Source of the DNA: Gammaproteobacteria bacterium
GTDB taxonomy: Bacteria; Pseudomonadota; Gammaproteobacteria; JAABTG01
Assembly: GCA_034522055.1 (NCBI GenBank)
Contig: JAXHLS010000006.1
Location: forward strand, 1,235,741-1,299,740
Length of the DNA stretch: 64,000 nt
Direction: 5' to 3'
Below the pieces are notes generated by a model. The model was not told the origin of the DNA and did no database searches. It saw nothing but the letters and a program-made list of their open reading frames with translations. Both the position numbers and the translations under genes were made by a program. Below, piece by piece: positions 16,460-24,582 of this stretch. Numbering within the stretch: position 1 is the first letter of the stretch; each line of letters begins with the position of its first letter.

Positions 16460-16648
16460 GTGAGACCCATAACACCCCTGGCACTGGCCGCCATATCCGC
16501 CGGCCTCGCCCTAACCTTGCGCCACACCACGGCCGCCGAGGTGGTGGTCTACAAGAACTCCACCTGCGGCGGCTGCAGCAAGTGAGCGGAGCAGCTTGGG
16601 GCCAACGGCTTTTCCGTCGACATCCTGGGCCGGAATGGCGGACTTAAG
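16460..16648 (+). pseudogene. DUF411 (CopG-like) metal-binding protein, interrupted and truncated
   Basis: From a GTG at 16460 the reading frame encodes a signal peptide and then Val-Val-Val-Tyr-Lys-Asn-Ser-Thr-Cys-Gly-Gly-Cys-Ser-Lys, the start of a DUF411 domain. The next codon, where family members have Trp, is TGA (16583-16585). The frame continues after it as Ala-Glu-Gln-Leu-Gly-Ala-Asn-Gly-Phe-Ser-Val-Asp-Ile-Leu, family-like, until about 16640 where homology stops. So it has a nonsense change and has lost its C-terminal two thirds. It follows copB by 11 bp and was probably part of the copper operon. The right border is approximate. Confidence 0.6.
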
Positions 16649-16741
16649 GTATACGCGCGGCGCTGAAGACGTACCCGCACTGGGCTAGTGCCATAAGGCC
16701 GCGCAGCGGATTGGCGGTCACCCGACGCGGCTTGTCAGGCT

Positions 16742-17062
16742 TTACTTTTTCGGGAGCTTGCCACGAGCAGCAAGAACAGAACGGCAAAGCAACTGTTCGC
16801 CGCGCATGACATAAAGCATATAGACGCGCGAATCCTCTTCCCGATAAAAGATGCGGCATGGCGGCTCGACGATTTGTCTGTAACGCCATCCCTTGAGTTC
16901 CTGGGGCTTGGAGCCGCTCTTGGGATGATCGGCAAGCTGATCCACATGGCGAAAGACGCTTTGAACCAAAGTTCTTGCTGCGTCTGGGTTATCCAGAGCA
17001 ATATAGTCCGCAATGGCATCCAGATCGCTAAGTGCGGGCTCGGTCCAAATTATTTCAGCCAT
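16742..17062 (-). CDS. RelE/ParE-family toxin
   Basis: 106 residues. The fold signature is visible: Ile-Ile-Trp-Thr-Glu-Pro-Ala-Leu-Ser-Asp-Leu-Asp-Ala-Ile-Ala-Asp-Tyr-Ile (residues 4-21), then Gly-Trp-Arg-Tyr-Arg-Gln-Ile and Cys-Arg-Ile-Phe-Tyr-Arg, typical of ParE/RelE plasmid-stabilisation toxins. It overlaps the 3' end of the upstream antitoxin gene by 13 bp, so the pair is co-translated. Whether it targets gyrase (ParE) or mRNA (RelE) cannot be told from the sequence. Confidence 0.88.
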   Translation of the reverse strand: MAEIIWTEPALSDLDAIADYIALDNPDAARTLVQSVFRHVDQLADHPKSGSKPQELKGWRYRQIVEPPCRIFYREEDSRVYMLYVMRGEQLLCRSVLAARGKLPKK

Positions 17063-17307
17063 CGATTCATGCGCTTCCTTGCCTGCGCATGAGTGAGGGT
17101 TCGTCCATCCTCGATGGCTTTCTCCCCTCGTGCTATCCCCTCAAGCAGTCTCATCCTGTGTTGCAAAGCTTCGTATGTTTCGACATCCACCAGGTAGGCG
17201 CTCGGAACGCCATGCTGCGTGATAAGAATGGGCTCCCTGCTCCTTTCGAGCTCGGAAAGCAGTTCGGTGGCCTGACGCTTTAGAGTTGTGACGAGTTCAG
17301 TTCTCAT
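17050..17307 (-). CDS. Phd/YefM-family antitoxin
   Basis: 85 residues starting Met-Arg-Thr-Glu-Leu-Val-Thr-Thr-Leu-Lys-Arg. The Phd/YefM features are Glu-Pro-Ile-Leu-Ile-Thr-Gln-His-Gly-Val-Pro-Ser-Ala-Tyr-Leu-Val (about residues 26-41) and Asp-Val-Glu-Thr-Tyr-Glu-Ala-Leu. The C-terminal tail (Thr-Leu-Thr-His-Ala-Gln-Ala-Arg-Lys-Arg-Met) would cap the toxin. The ATG at 17307 lies just downstream of a 26-bp palindrome, consistent with autoregulation. An upstream extension of 42 codons would run through that palindrome and is rejected. Confidence 0.88.
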   Translation of the reverse strand: MRTELVTTLKRQATELLSELERSREPILITQHGVPSAYLVDVETYEALQHRMRLLEGIARGEKAIEDGRTLTHAQARKRMNRWLK

Positions 17308-17333
17308 GAAAGTGATACTATAGTGGCACTTTC
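17308..17333 (-). promoter_or_regulatory. Operator palindrome of the Phd/RelE-type module
   Basis: A 26-bp near-perfect palindrome: GAAAGTG, two bases, ACTATAGT, two bases, CACTTTC; only the two pairs outside the core are mismatched. The core resembles a -10 box. It directly abuts the antitoxin start codon. Phd/YefM antitoxins repress their own operon from palindromes in this position, so this is very likely the operator. Confidence 0.75.
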
Positions 17334-17492
17334 TGTTCGGCAAGCCCTGATTCAGCTTTGCGCGGGGACGGCGGCTACCCGGCGCCCTCCGGTGAATACA
17401 AAGACCGGGCGGGACCTCCAGGTTCTGCGCCACCTTCCGTCTTGGCGAGAGACTATTGTTTCTTGGTTTGTGCTTGTCTCGACTATAACCCC

Positions 17493-17516
17493 GGTATACT
17501 CCTACTGAGTATTACC
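17493..17516 (+). promoter_or_regulatory. Inverted repeat upstream of vapB
   Basis: GGTATACTCC, four bases, GAGTATTACC: an imperfect inverted repeat 14 bp upstream of the vapB start codon. VapBC complexes usually bind such repeats to repress their own promoter. It shares no core with the neighbouring Phd operator. Confidence 0.5.
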
Positions 17517-17530
17517 TTGAGGGTCATATT

Positions 17531-17779
17531 ATGGAAACCACCTCGGTCACCAGCAAGGGCCAGGTAACGATTCCCCAGGCGATCAGGCGAAAGTTGGGCA
17601 TCCGCAAGGGCAGTAAGGTGGAATTCACTATTGTGGGAGACCACGTGCGGTTGCACTTGGTGAGCACCCCTGCGGAGGTCGAGGAAAGCGGCTTCGGTAT
17701 GCTCAAGAGTAAGAAGGCTGCCGTCGCTGCCGATCTCGATCCGGCCACACTGCTGAAAAGGGGATCGTCCGGTCCGTGA
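17531..17779 (+). CDS. vapB: AbrB/SpoVT-type antitoxin (VapB-like)
   Basis: 82 residues. The swapped-hairpin AbrB fold is clear: Thr-Ser-Lys-Gly-Gln-Val-Thr-Ile-Pro-Gln-Ala-Ile-Arg-Arg-Lys-Leu-Gly-Ile-Arg-Lys-Gly (residues 7-27), the DNA-binding part. The C-terminal tail (from about residue 45) would bind the PIN toxin. The stop overlaps the GTG start of the toxin gene, so the two are translationally coupled. Confidence 0.9.
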   Translation: METTSVTSKGQVTIPQAIRRKLGIRKGSKVEFTIVGDHVRLHLVSTPAEVEESGFGMLKSKKAAVAADLDPATLLKRGSSGP

Positions 17780-18192
17780 ATGGATTGGACACCAACATCC
17801 TGGCTCGCTACTACATCCAAGACCGCGCCGATACCGAGGCATCGAAGCAGCACCAGGCGGCGCGCGGGCTCATCGAGGCGGGTGATCCGCTCATGGTCTG
17901 CAAGACCGTGCTGCTCGAGTTCGAGTGGGTGATGCGCGGGTACTACGGCTTCGAAAGGGAAGAGATCCTCCCCGTATTCCGGCACCTTCTCTCCCTCGCT
18001 CACATAAGAATCGAAGATCGGTCGGAGGTCGAACAAGCGGTGGACAACTATGCCATCGGCTTCGACCTGGCGGATGCACTGCACCATGCGAGCTATGGGT
18101 CCTGCGCGAAGATGGCCAGCTTCGATGACAGAAAGTTTGCCAAAAGGGCACAACGCAACGGATTGACACCACCCGTTTTTATTCCCAGGTGA
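17776..18192 (+). CDS. vapC: PIN-domain ribonuclease toxin (VapC-like)
   Basis: 138 residues from a GTG start (17776) overlapping the vapB stop by 4 bp. PIN acidic residues are present: Leu-Asp-Thr-Asn-Ile-Leu-Ala-Arg-Tyr-Tyr (Asp5), Glu48/Glu50 in Leu-Leu-Glu-Phe-Glu-Trp-Val, Asp in Gly-Phe-Asp-Leu-Ala-Asp-Ala-Leu, and Phe-Asp-Asp-Arg-Lys-Phe near the C-terminus. VapC toxins cut tRNA or rRNA when freed from VapB. The gene runs directly into a truncated thioredoxin-like gene. Confidence 0.92.
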   Translation: MNGLDTNILARYYIQDRADTEASKQHQAARGLIEAGDPLMVCKTVLLEFEWVMRGYYGFEREEILPVFRHLLSLAHIRIEDRSEVEQAVDNYAIGFDLADALHHASYGSCAKMASFDDRKFAKRAQRNGLTPPVFIPR

Positions 18193-18410
18193 CACGGTAC
18201 TGCAAACCCATCCACACCCTCATCGAGGAGGCCGCCAGGGCCGGCAATATCGATATCGAGAAGGTGGAGGACATCGCCGCCATCATGGGCTACGGCGTCA
18301 TGTCCACCCCCGGCGTCGTCATCGATGGCACCGTGGTCCATGCCGGTGGTGTGCCGAATCGCAAGGCCGTGGAAGGCTGGCTCGCCGGCCACAGCGGCGG
18401 TCACAACTGA
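18189..18410 (+). pseudogene. 5'-truncated small thioredoxin-like protein (thioredoxin_3 family)
   Basis: Codes for the C-terminal two thirds of a thioredoxin_3 protein: Glu-Lys-Val-Glu-Asp-Ile-Ala-Ala-Ile-Met-Gly-Tyr-Gly-Val-Met-Ser-Thr-Pro-Gly-Val-Val-Ile-Asp-Gly (about residues 23-46), with the cis-Pro. The family N-terminus (a beta strand and the Cys-x-x-Cys site) is missing; homology begins at about the second active-site Cys. The break coincides with the end of vapC, so the toxin-antitoxin DNA probably replaced the 5' part. A 73-residue product could still be made from an ACG-region or ATG-less start, but it would be redox-dead. Confidence 0.6.
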
Positions 18411-18448
18411 CCGTCGCAGCAAACAACGAGGGGCGGTATCCTGCTCCC

Positions 18449-18826
18449 ATGACAAGAGCCACAGGCAAGACGGCGCCCCGCCTGCGCATCCTGTTGGGTG
18501 AGGCCATCGCCATCGGACCCGGCAAGGCGCAGTTGCTGGAGGCCATCGCCGAGACCGGCTCCATCTCGGCGGCGGCACGGCGTATGGGGATGTCCTACCG
18601 CCGTGCCTGGCTGCTGGTGGACACCATGAACCAGTGTTTTCATGCGCCGCTGGTGGCAACCACCCAGGGGGGCAAAGGCGGTGGCGGGGCGCAGATCACC
18701 GAGCTGGGACAGGAGGTACTGCGTCGTTACCGGGCCATGGAGCACACCGCCACCGAGGCGGTCGCCGTCCAGATGGCGGAACTGAGCCAACTGCTCGCCC
18801 CGCACCCGCCTGATGATCCCCATTGA
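18449..18826 (+). CDS. modE: ModE-type molybdate-responsive regulator (DNA-binding domain only)
   Basis: 125 residues forming a single winged-helix domain: Ala-Ile-Ala-Glu-Thr-Gly-Ser-Ile-Ser-Ala-Ala-Ala-Arg-Arg-Met-Gly-Met-Ser-Tyr-Arg (about residues 32-51), the helix-turn-helix, and Gly-Gly-Lys-Gly-Gly-Gly-Gly-Ala at the wing. The C-terminal molybdate-binding (TOBE) domains of E. coli ModE are absent, as in many short ModE-like proteins. It is 201 bp upstream of modA with two ModE-box-like palindromes between them, so it probably represses modABC when molybdate is sufficient; how it senses molybdate without TOBE domains is unclear. Confidence 0.85.
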   Translation: MTRATGKTAPRLRILLGEAIAIGPGKAQLLEAIAETGSISAAARRMGMSYRRAWLLVDTMNQCFHAPLVATTQGGKGGGGAQITELGQEVLRRYRAMEHTATEAVAVQMAELSQLLAPHPPDDPH

Positions 18827-18858
18827 CGCGCAATCACTTCCCGCGTTAGTCTGCCGTA

Positions 18859-18882
18859 CGCTATATCGAGTCGGATATATCG
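18859..18882 (+). promoter_or_regulatory. ModE-box-like palindrome, distal
   Basis: CGCTATATC, six bases, GATATATCG: a 9-bp inverted repeat with one mismatch. The half-site resembles the CG(T/C)TATAT half-site of E. coli ModE operators. About 146 bp upstream of the modA start. Confidence 0.6.
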
Positions 18883-18991
18883 ATCTTGTCGGTATGGCGA
18901 CAATCGCGGCTGTTCACGCTTGGGCCGACGTGCGGGAACACGGGGCCGCCAGAGCGACCCCGATCGCTGGTGCACGCCCTACTTTAGCCCT

Positions 18992-19015
18992 CGTTATATC
19001 GAGCGACGCATATCG
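18992..19015 (+). promoter_or_regulatory. ModE-box-like palindrome, proximal
   Basis: CGTTATATC, six bases, CGCATATCG: same spacing as the distal site and six matching outer pairs. It ends 12 bp before the modA start and adjoins the AAGGAG Shine-Dalgarno, so binding would block modABC expression. Confidence 0.6.
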
Positions 19016-19027
19016 AAGGAGTTACCA

Positions 19028-19807
19028 TTGAAGCCACTTGTCCGTCTGTTCCCCCTGGCCCTGCTGCCCCTGCTGGCACTGCTGCTGGCACGTCCGGCCT
19101 TGGCCGAGATCCTCACCGTGGCCGCGGCCTCCGATCTCAAGTTCGCCATGGCCGAGGTGGTGGAGCAGTTTCGCACCGACCGGCCGAAAGATAGGATCGA
19201 CGTGATCTATGGCTCAAGCGGCAAGTTCTTTACCCAGATCGCCAACGGTGCCCCCTTCGACATGTACTTCTCGGCGGACATCGCCTACCCGCGCCAGCTG
19301 GAGAAGCAGGGGCTGACATCAGGCACGGTCCGTCCCTATGCCTTCGGCCGCATCGTACTGTGGAGCCTCGACCCCGAGTTGGCCGCAACGCCCATGAAGG
19401 AGCTGCCGTGGGCGCCGCTGCGCCGCTTCGCCATCGCCAATCCGCGCCACGCCCCTTACGGCATGCGCGCCCAGGAGGCGCTGGAAGATCAAGGCGTTTG
19501 GGCCGCCCTGCAGCCGCGACTGGTACTGGGCGAGAATATCGCCCATACCGCGCAGTTCATCGACTCCGGCGCGGCCGAGGCCGGTATCGTCGCCCTGGCG
19601 CTGGTGCTCTCGCCAACCCTCAAGGACAAGGGGGCGTGGACCCTGATCCCCGCCGGGTGGCACGCACCGCTGGAACAGGGTTTCGTGATCACCGCCCGCG
19701 CCGCCGACAATGCCCTGGCCGCGGCCTTCGCCGACTACATGACCAGTGAAGCGGCACGGGTCATCATGCGCCGCTATGGCTTCGTGCTGCCTGGCGAAGA
19801 GAAGTAG
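19028..19807 (+). CDS. modA: Molybdate ABC transporter, periplasmic binding protein ModA
   Basis: 259 residues from a TTG start at 19028, placed 6 bp after a strong AAGGAG. A Sec signal peptide (Leu-Phe-Pro-Leu-Ala-Leu-Leu-Pro-Leu-Leu, cleavage after Ala-Leu-Ala) is followed by Val-Ala-Ala-Ala-Ser-Asp-Leu-Lys and Tyr-Gly-Ser-Ser-Gly-Lys-Phe, the two loops that bind the oxyanion. Other ModA features are Asp-Met-Tyr-Phe-Ser-Ala-Asp and Asn-Pro-Arg-His-Ala-Pro-Tyr-Gly. Captures molybdate/tungstate for ModBC. modB follows 6 bp later. The supply of Mo fits the three molybdoenzymes downstream. Confidence 0.95.
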   Translation: MKPLVRLFPLALLPLLALLLARPALAEILTVAAASDLKFAMAEVVEQFRTDRPKDRIDVIYGSSGKFFTQIANGAPFDMYFSADIAYPRQLEKQGLTSGTVRPYAFGRIVLWSLDPELAATPMKELPWAPLRRFAIANPRHAPYGMRAQEALEDQGVWAALQPRLVLGENIAHTAQFIDSGAAEAGIVALALVLSPTLKDKGAWTLIPAGWHAPLEQGFVITARAADNALAAAFADYMTSEAARVIMRRYGFVLPGEEK

Positions 19808-19813
19808 CGGGCG

Positions 19814-20487
19814 ATGTCCGGCGCTGACTGGCTCGCGCTGATCACCACCCTCCAGCTCTCGGCGGTAACCACCGTGGTGTTGCTGCTCCTCGGCACCCCA
19901 CTGGCCTGGTGGCTGGCGCGCACCCGCCGACGCCTGGCGGTGGCGGTGGAGGCGGTGGTGGCGCTGCCCCTGGTGCTGCCGCCCACGGTACTGGGCTTCT
20001 ATATGCTGGTCGCCCTGGGGCCGCACGGCCCCATAGGCGGCGTGCTGCAGGCCCTGGGACTGCATCATCTTGCCTTCACCTTCACCGGTCTGGTGTTGGC
20101 CTCCACCCTCTACTCGCTACCCTTCATGGTGCAGCCGCTCAAAGACGCCTTCGCCGCCGTCGGCCCGCGCATGCTCGACGCCGCCGCCACCCTGCGCGCC
20201 GGTCCCTGGGACCGCTTTTTCCACGTCGTGGTGCCGCTCGCACGGCGCGGTTTTCTCACCGCCATCACCCTCACCTTCGCCCACACCGTCGGCGAGTTCG
20301 GCGTGGTGCTGATGGTGGGCGGCAATATCCCGGGCGAGACCCGCGTGCTGTCGATCGCCATCTATGACCACGCCGAGGCGATGGACTACGCCAGCGCCCA
20401 CCTGTTGGCCGGCGGCCTTTTGGTCGCCTCCTTCCTGATGCTATTCACCGTCTATTTGCTGAACCGACGCTACGCGCTGGTGCATGT

Positions 20488-20491
<4 letters not shown>
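19814..20491 (+). CDS. modB: Molybdate ABC transporter permease ModB
   Basis: 225 residues with five to six membrane segments and the ABC permease EAA-like loop (Asp-Ala-Ala-Ala-Thr-Leu-Arg-Ala-Gly-Pro-Trp, about residues 125-135). Leu-Pro-Pro-Thr-Val-Leu-Gly-Phe-Tyr and Gly-Glu-Phe-Gly-Val-Val-Leu-Met-Val-Gly-Gly-Asn-Ile-Pro-Gly-Glu-Thr are typical of ModB. Overlaps modC by 4 bp (ATGA). Confidence 0.95.
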
Positions 20492-21567
<1,076 letters not shown>

Positions 21568-21580
21568 AGGTGATGGCCAC

Positions 21581-21596
21581 GGGGCGCAAACGCCCC
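21581..21596 (+). terminator. Hairpin after modC
   Basis: GGGGCG, CAAA loop, CGCCCC: a perfect 6-bp stem 13 bp after the modC stop, between convergent modC and the response-regulator gene. No T-tract follows, so Rho-independent termination is not assured. Confidence 0.4.
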
Positions 21597-21675
21597 GCTC
21601 ACCACCCGCCGCTCTGGTGACAGCGGCGGCATGAGGCCGCATAAACACCATGAGTGTGGCGTCGATGCGCGGGTC

Positions 21676-23037
21676 TCATGCTTCGCCCAGCATGGATTCG
21701 CCGCGTTCGATACCCAGCCGGTTCATGCGCTCCCACAGGTTCTTGCGCGAGATGCCCAGCATGCGCGCCGCCTCGGCCACCCTGCCGCCACAGTGCCCCA
21801 AGGCCAGGCGCAGATACCACTGCTCGCACTCCGACAAGTGGTCCCGCAGGCACTTGGCGCCGTCTTCGGCCGGAGGTTCCAGCCCGGCCGCGCCGATGCC
21901 TTCGAAGCTCTCCGCCTCGAGTATTCCGGTCTCGTTGAAGATGGCGGCGCGTTCCACTGTCTGGCGTAACTCCCTCACGTTGCCCGGCCAGGATTGGGCC
22001 TCGAGATAGCTGACGGCACTCGGTGCCAGGAGGCAACGGTGGCCGCTGTCCCGGGCGAAGGCGTCGAGAAACTGCCGGGCGAACCAGGCGATATCACCAG
22101 AACGCCGGCGCAGCGGCGGGATCTCGAGCCTGACGGTGCTGATGCGAAAATACAGGTCCTCGCGGAAGGCGCCCTCCGCCACCAGTGCGGACAGATCCTT
22201 GTTGGTGGCCCACACCAGGTTCGCCGCCGCCGGGATATCCCGCGTACCCCCCACCCGGCGCACCGTCTTCTCCTGGGTGGCCCGCAACAACTTGGCCTGC
22301 ATGGACAGCGGCATGTCTCCCACCTCGTCGAGGAACAGGGTGCCGTTACCGGCCTGCTCGAAATAACCGGGACGATCACCGATTGCCCCGGTATAGGCCC
22401 CTCGATCCACGCCGAAGAGTTCCGCCTCCATGAGGTCCCGCGGTATCGCGGCACAGTTGAGGGCCACGAAGGGCAACCGGCCCTCGGGGTCCCGCAGGCG
22501 GTGGAGTTCGCGGGCGGCATACTCCTTGCCCACCCCCGACTCGCCGGTAATCAGCACGGGCACGTCGTGGCCGGCGATCCGTCTCAAGACACGCTCGACC
22601 TCACCCATGGCCATGGATACACCCAACCGTCTGCCGCCCGCACCTTGCCCCCCCGGCTGAAACAGGCCGGGACAGCTCCGTCTCAACTTGGAAACCAGCT
22701 CCTCGGGCTCGAAGGGCTTGGTGATGTAATCCCGTGCACCCGCCTTCAGCAGATCCACGGCCTGGTCGATGGTCCCGTAGCCGGTGATGAAAACGGTGGG
22801 CGGCAACGGGCTATCGCCCTCGAGCAACTCACGATACAAGTCGCCGCCATCGCCGTCGGGCAGCCGAATGTCGCTGACCAGGGCGCAGTAGTCCCGCTCC
22901 TGCAGCGCCGCACGCGCCTCGGCGGCCGTGCGATACCAGTCACAGGGAAGCTGCTCCAGCTCGAAATACTGGGCCAGGGATTCGCCCATGAAGACATCAT
23001 CTTCGACCAGGCAGATCCCACTCGTTTGTGTTTGCAC
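21676..23037 (-). CDS. Sigma-54-dependent response regulator (AioR paralogue)
   Basis: 453 residues, NtrC type. Receiver domain: acidic pair Glu17-Asp18-Asp19, phospho-acceptor Asp60 in Val-Ser-Asp-Ile-Arg-Leu-Pro-Asp, Lys in Tyr-Ile-Thr-Lys-Pro-Phe. AAA+ domain: Walker A Gly-Glu-Ser-Gly-Val-Gly-Lys-Glu, Walker B Gly-Thr-Leu-Phe-Leu-Asp-Glu-Val-Gly-Asp. The sigma-54 contact loop reads Gly-Ala-Tyr-Thr-Gly-Ala instead of Gly-Ala-Phe-Thr-Gly-Ala. The C-terminus is a Fis-type helix-turn-helix (Val-Ala-Glu-Ala-Ala-Arg-Met-Leu-Gly-Ile-Ser-Arg-Lys-Asn-Leu-Trp). Co-directional with the kinase (63-bp gap) and a PhnD-like sensor; likely activates the divergent molybdoenzyme operon from a sigma-54 promoter at about 25670. 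Confidence 0.93.
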   Translation of the reverse strand: MQTQTSGICLVEDDVFMGESLAQYFELEQLPCDWYRTAAEARAALQERDYCALVSDIRLPDGDGGDLYRELLEGDSPLPPTVFITGYGTIDQAVDLLKAGARDYITKPFEPEELVSKLRRSCPGLFQPGGQGAGGRRLGVSMAMGEVERVLRRIAGHDVPVLITGESGVGKEYAARELHRLRDPEGRLPFVALNCAAIPRDLMEAELFGVDRGAYTGAIGDRPGYFEQAGNGTLFLDEVGDMPLSMQAKLLRATQEKTVRRVGGTRDIPAAANLVWATNKDLSALVAEGAFREDLYFRISTVRLEIPPLRRRSGDIAWFARQFLDAFARDSGHRCLLAPSAVSYLEAQSWPGNVRELRQTVERAAIFNETGILEAESFEGIGAAGLEPPAEDGAKCLRDHLSECEQWYLRLALGHCGGRVAEAARMLGISRKNLWERMNRLGIERGESMLGEA

Positions 23038-23100
23038 TCATCTCCTCCTTATGGTTATTGATTGCGTACAGCAGACACCCGCAACCCCTGGCCCATCTCT

Positions 23101-24582
23101 TCAGGGGGCCATCGCTGCCTGCGCTCCCGGCTCATCGGGCACCTCCATACCGACGGGGATCCAGACCTGAAAGACGGTCTCTACCGGACCGCTCTCCACC
23201 TGGATGCGACCGTGGAGTCGGGTGACTATGCCGTGGGTAATCCACAGGCCGAGTCCGTTACCGTCCCATTGACTCTCCGTGAACGGCTCGAACAGGCGTT
23301 CGAGCCGATATTCCGGGATCGGCGGGCCCGTGTTGGCCACCTGCAGCCTCAGGCCATCCCCACTGCCGGTCACAGACACGCGCACGGCGCCGCCTGTCGG
23401 CGTCGCCTGGATGGCGTTGATGAGCAGATTCAACATCACCTGACGGATCGGTCCGCCGGGAACCGGCACCGTGGCACCGAGGGTATTTTCCCACGCCAGT
23501 TCCAGTTCCTTGTCCCGCGCCCGCGGGGCCACCAGATCGCGAACATCCTCCATGTCCCGGGGCGTGAGATGGCGGGTTTCGGAGCGCACCTCCACCAGTA
23601 ATGCCGCCACGATATGGCGGATCTGCTCCAGACCGCGTTCCAGGAGATCCACGGTGCGACGCGCCACCGCGGGGTCATCGCCGTGGCGCTTGAGGGTGGC
23701 CAGGGCAGTTAACATGCCACCCAGTGGATTGTTGATCTCGTGGGCGACGCCGGCCGCCAGACGGCCAAGCGCGGCCTGGCGCTCGTTGCGGACCACCTGG
23801 CGTTCCAGGCTGCGCTTCTCTGCCAGGGCGATTGCCACCGACTCGATTCGGGCGCGCAGGCGTCCTATCTCACCGTCACCATGGCACCGCTCGACCGGGC
23901 AGGCCGGCGGGGTCTCGTCCGCGTCGCCGAGACGGGCCACGCAGTCCTCGAGCTCCCGCAGGGGACGGGCGATGCGCCACCCCAGCCACCACCCCAGGGG
24001 CACGATGAAGACGAGGCTCGCCACCGTAGCCACCAGCACCTGGAGGGAGGACTGATAGAAACGCGGCATCAGCCGGCCTTCGGAAGCCCCCAATACCAGG
24101 GTGCCCAGGCGCCGGTCACCGTCGAGGACCGGCACCAGCCGGTACCATTGTTCGCCGTCACGATGGGTGATGCCGCCCACGGGCAGGGTGGGCGCCAGGC
24201 GGCGCACGGTGGCCAGGGCGCCACCCAGGGACACCGCCGGGCGGGCAAGGGGAAAGCGTTGCGCATCCGATGCAATGAGCGTGGTGCCCGCGGCATCCAC
24301 CACCACCGCAAAGGCGGGCATCAGCCAGCTTTCCCGATCCACCGCAAAGGCCGAGCGCAGGGTCCGGTAGGCCTGCCAGGTATCCTCCACGGCGAGTTCA
24401 TGGGCCACCGCGCGAGCCAGCAGATGCCCCATCTGGGTCCCGGTGTGGGCGGCGTCGGCGCGCAGCACGCGGTAGTCGTGCCACATCACCGTGGCGGCGA
24501 TGGCGACTCCCAGCCCCAGGGCGATGGCGGCCACCTGGATCGGGACCCGGTGGCTGAAACTGAGCCCATGCATCCCTTTCAT
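23101..24582 (-). CDS. Sensor histidine kinase (AioS paralogue)
   Basis: 493 residues. Two membrane segments (about residues 13-35 and 190-215) flank a periplasmic sensor region of some 150 residues, followed by a HAMP-like Arg-Ile-Ala-Arg-Pro-Leu-Arg-Glu-Leu. H-box Val-Ala-His-Glu-Ile-Asn-Asn-Pro-Leu-Gly-Gly (His about 280), N-box Asn-Leu-Leu-Ile-Asn-Ala-Ile-Gln-Ala and G-box Gly-Asn-Gly-Leu-Gly-Leu-Trp. Architecture equals the kinase of the aio locus at 40.5-42.0 kb. The start overlaps the end of the periplasmic sensor gene by 4 bp. It should relay a periplasmic signal presented by that binding protein. Confidence 0.93.
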   Translation of the reverse strand: MKGMHGLSFSHRVPIQVAAIALGLGVAIAATVMWHDYRVLRADAAHTGTQMGHLLARAVAHELAVEDTWQAYRTLRSAFAVDRESWLMPAFAVVVDAAGTTLIASDAQRFPLARPAVSLGGALATVRRLAPTLPVGGITHRDGEQWYRLVPVLDGDRRLGTLVLGASEGRLMPRFYQSSLQVLVATVASLVFIVPLGWWLGWRIARPLRELEDCVARLGDADETPPACPVERCHGDGEIGRLRARIESVAIALAEKRSLERQVVRNERQAALGRLAAGVAHEINNPLGGMLTALATLKRHGDDPAVARRTVDLLERGLEQIRHIVAALLVEVRSETRHLTPRDMEDVRDLVAPRARDKELELAWENTLGATVPVPGGPIRQVMLNLLINAIQATPTGGAVRVSVTGSGDGLRLQVANTGPPIPEYRLERLFEPFTESQWDGNGLGLWITHGIVTRLHGRIQVESGPVETVFQVWIPVGMEVPDEPGAQAAMAP

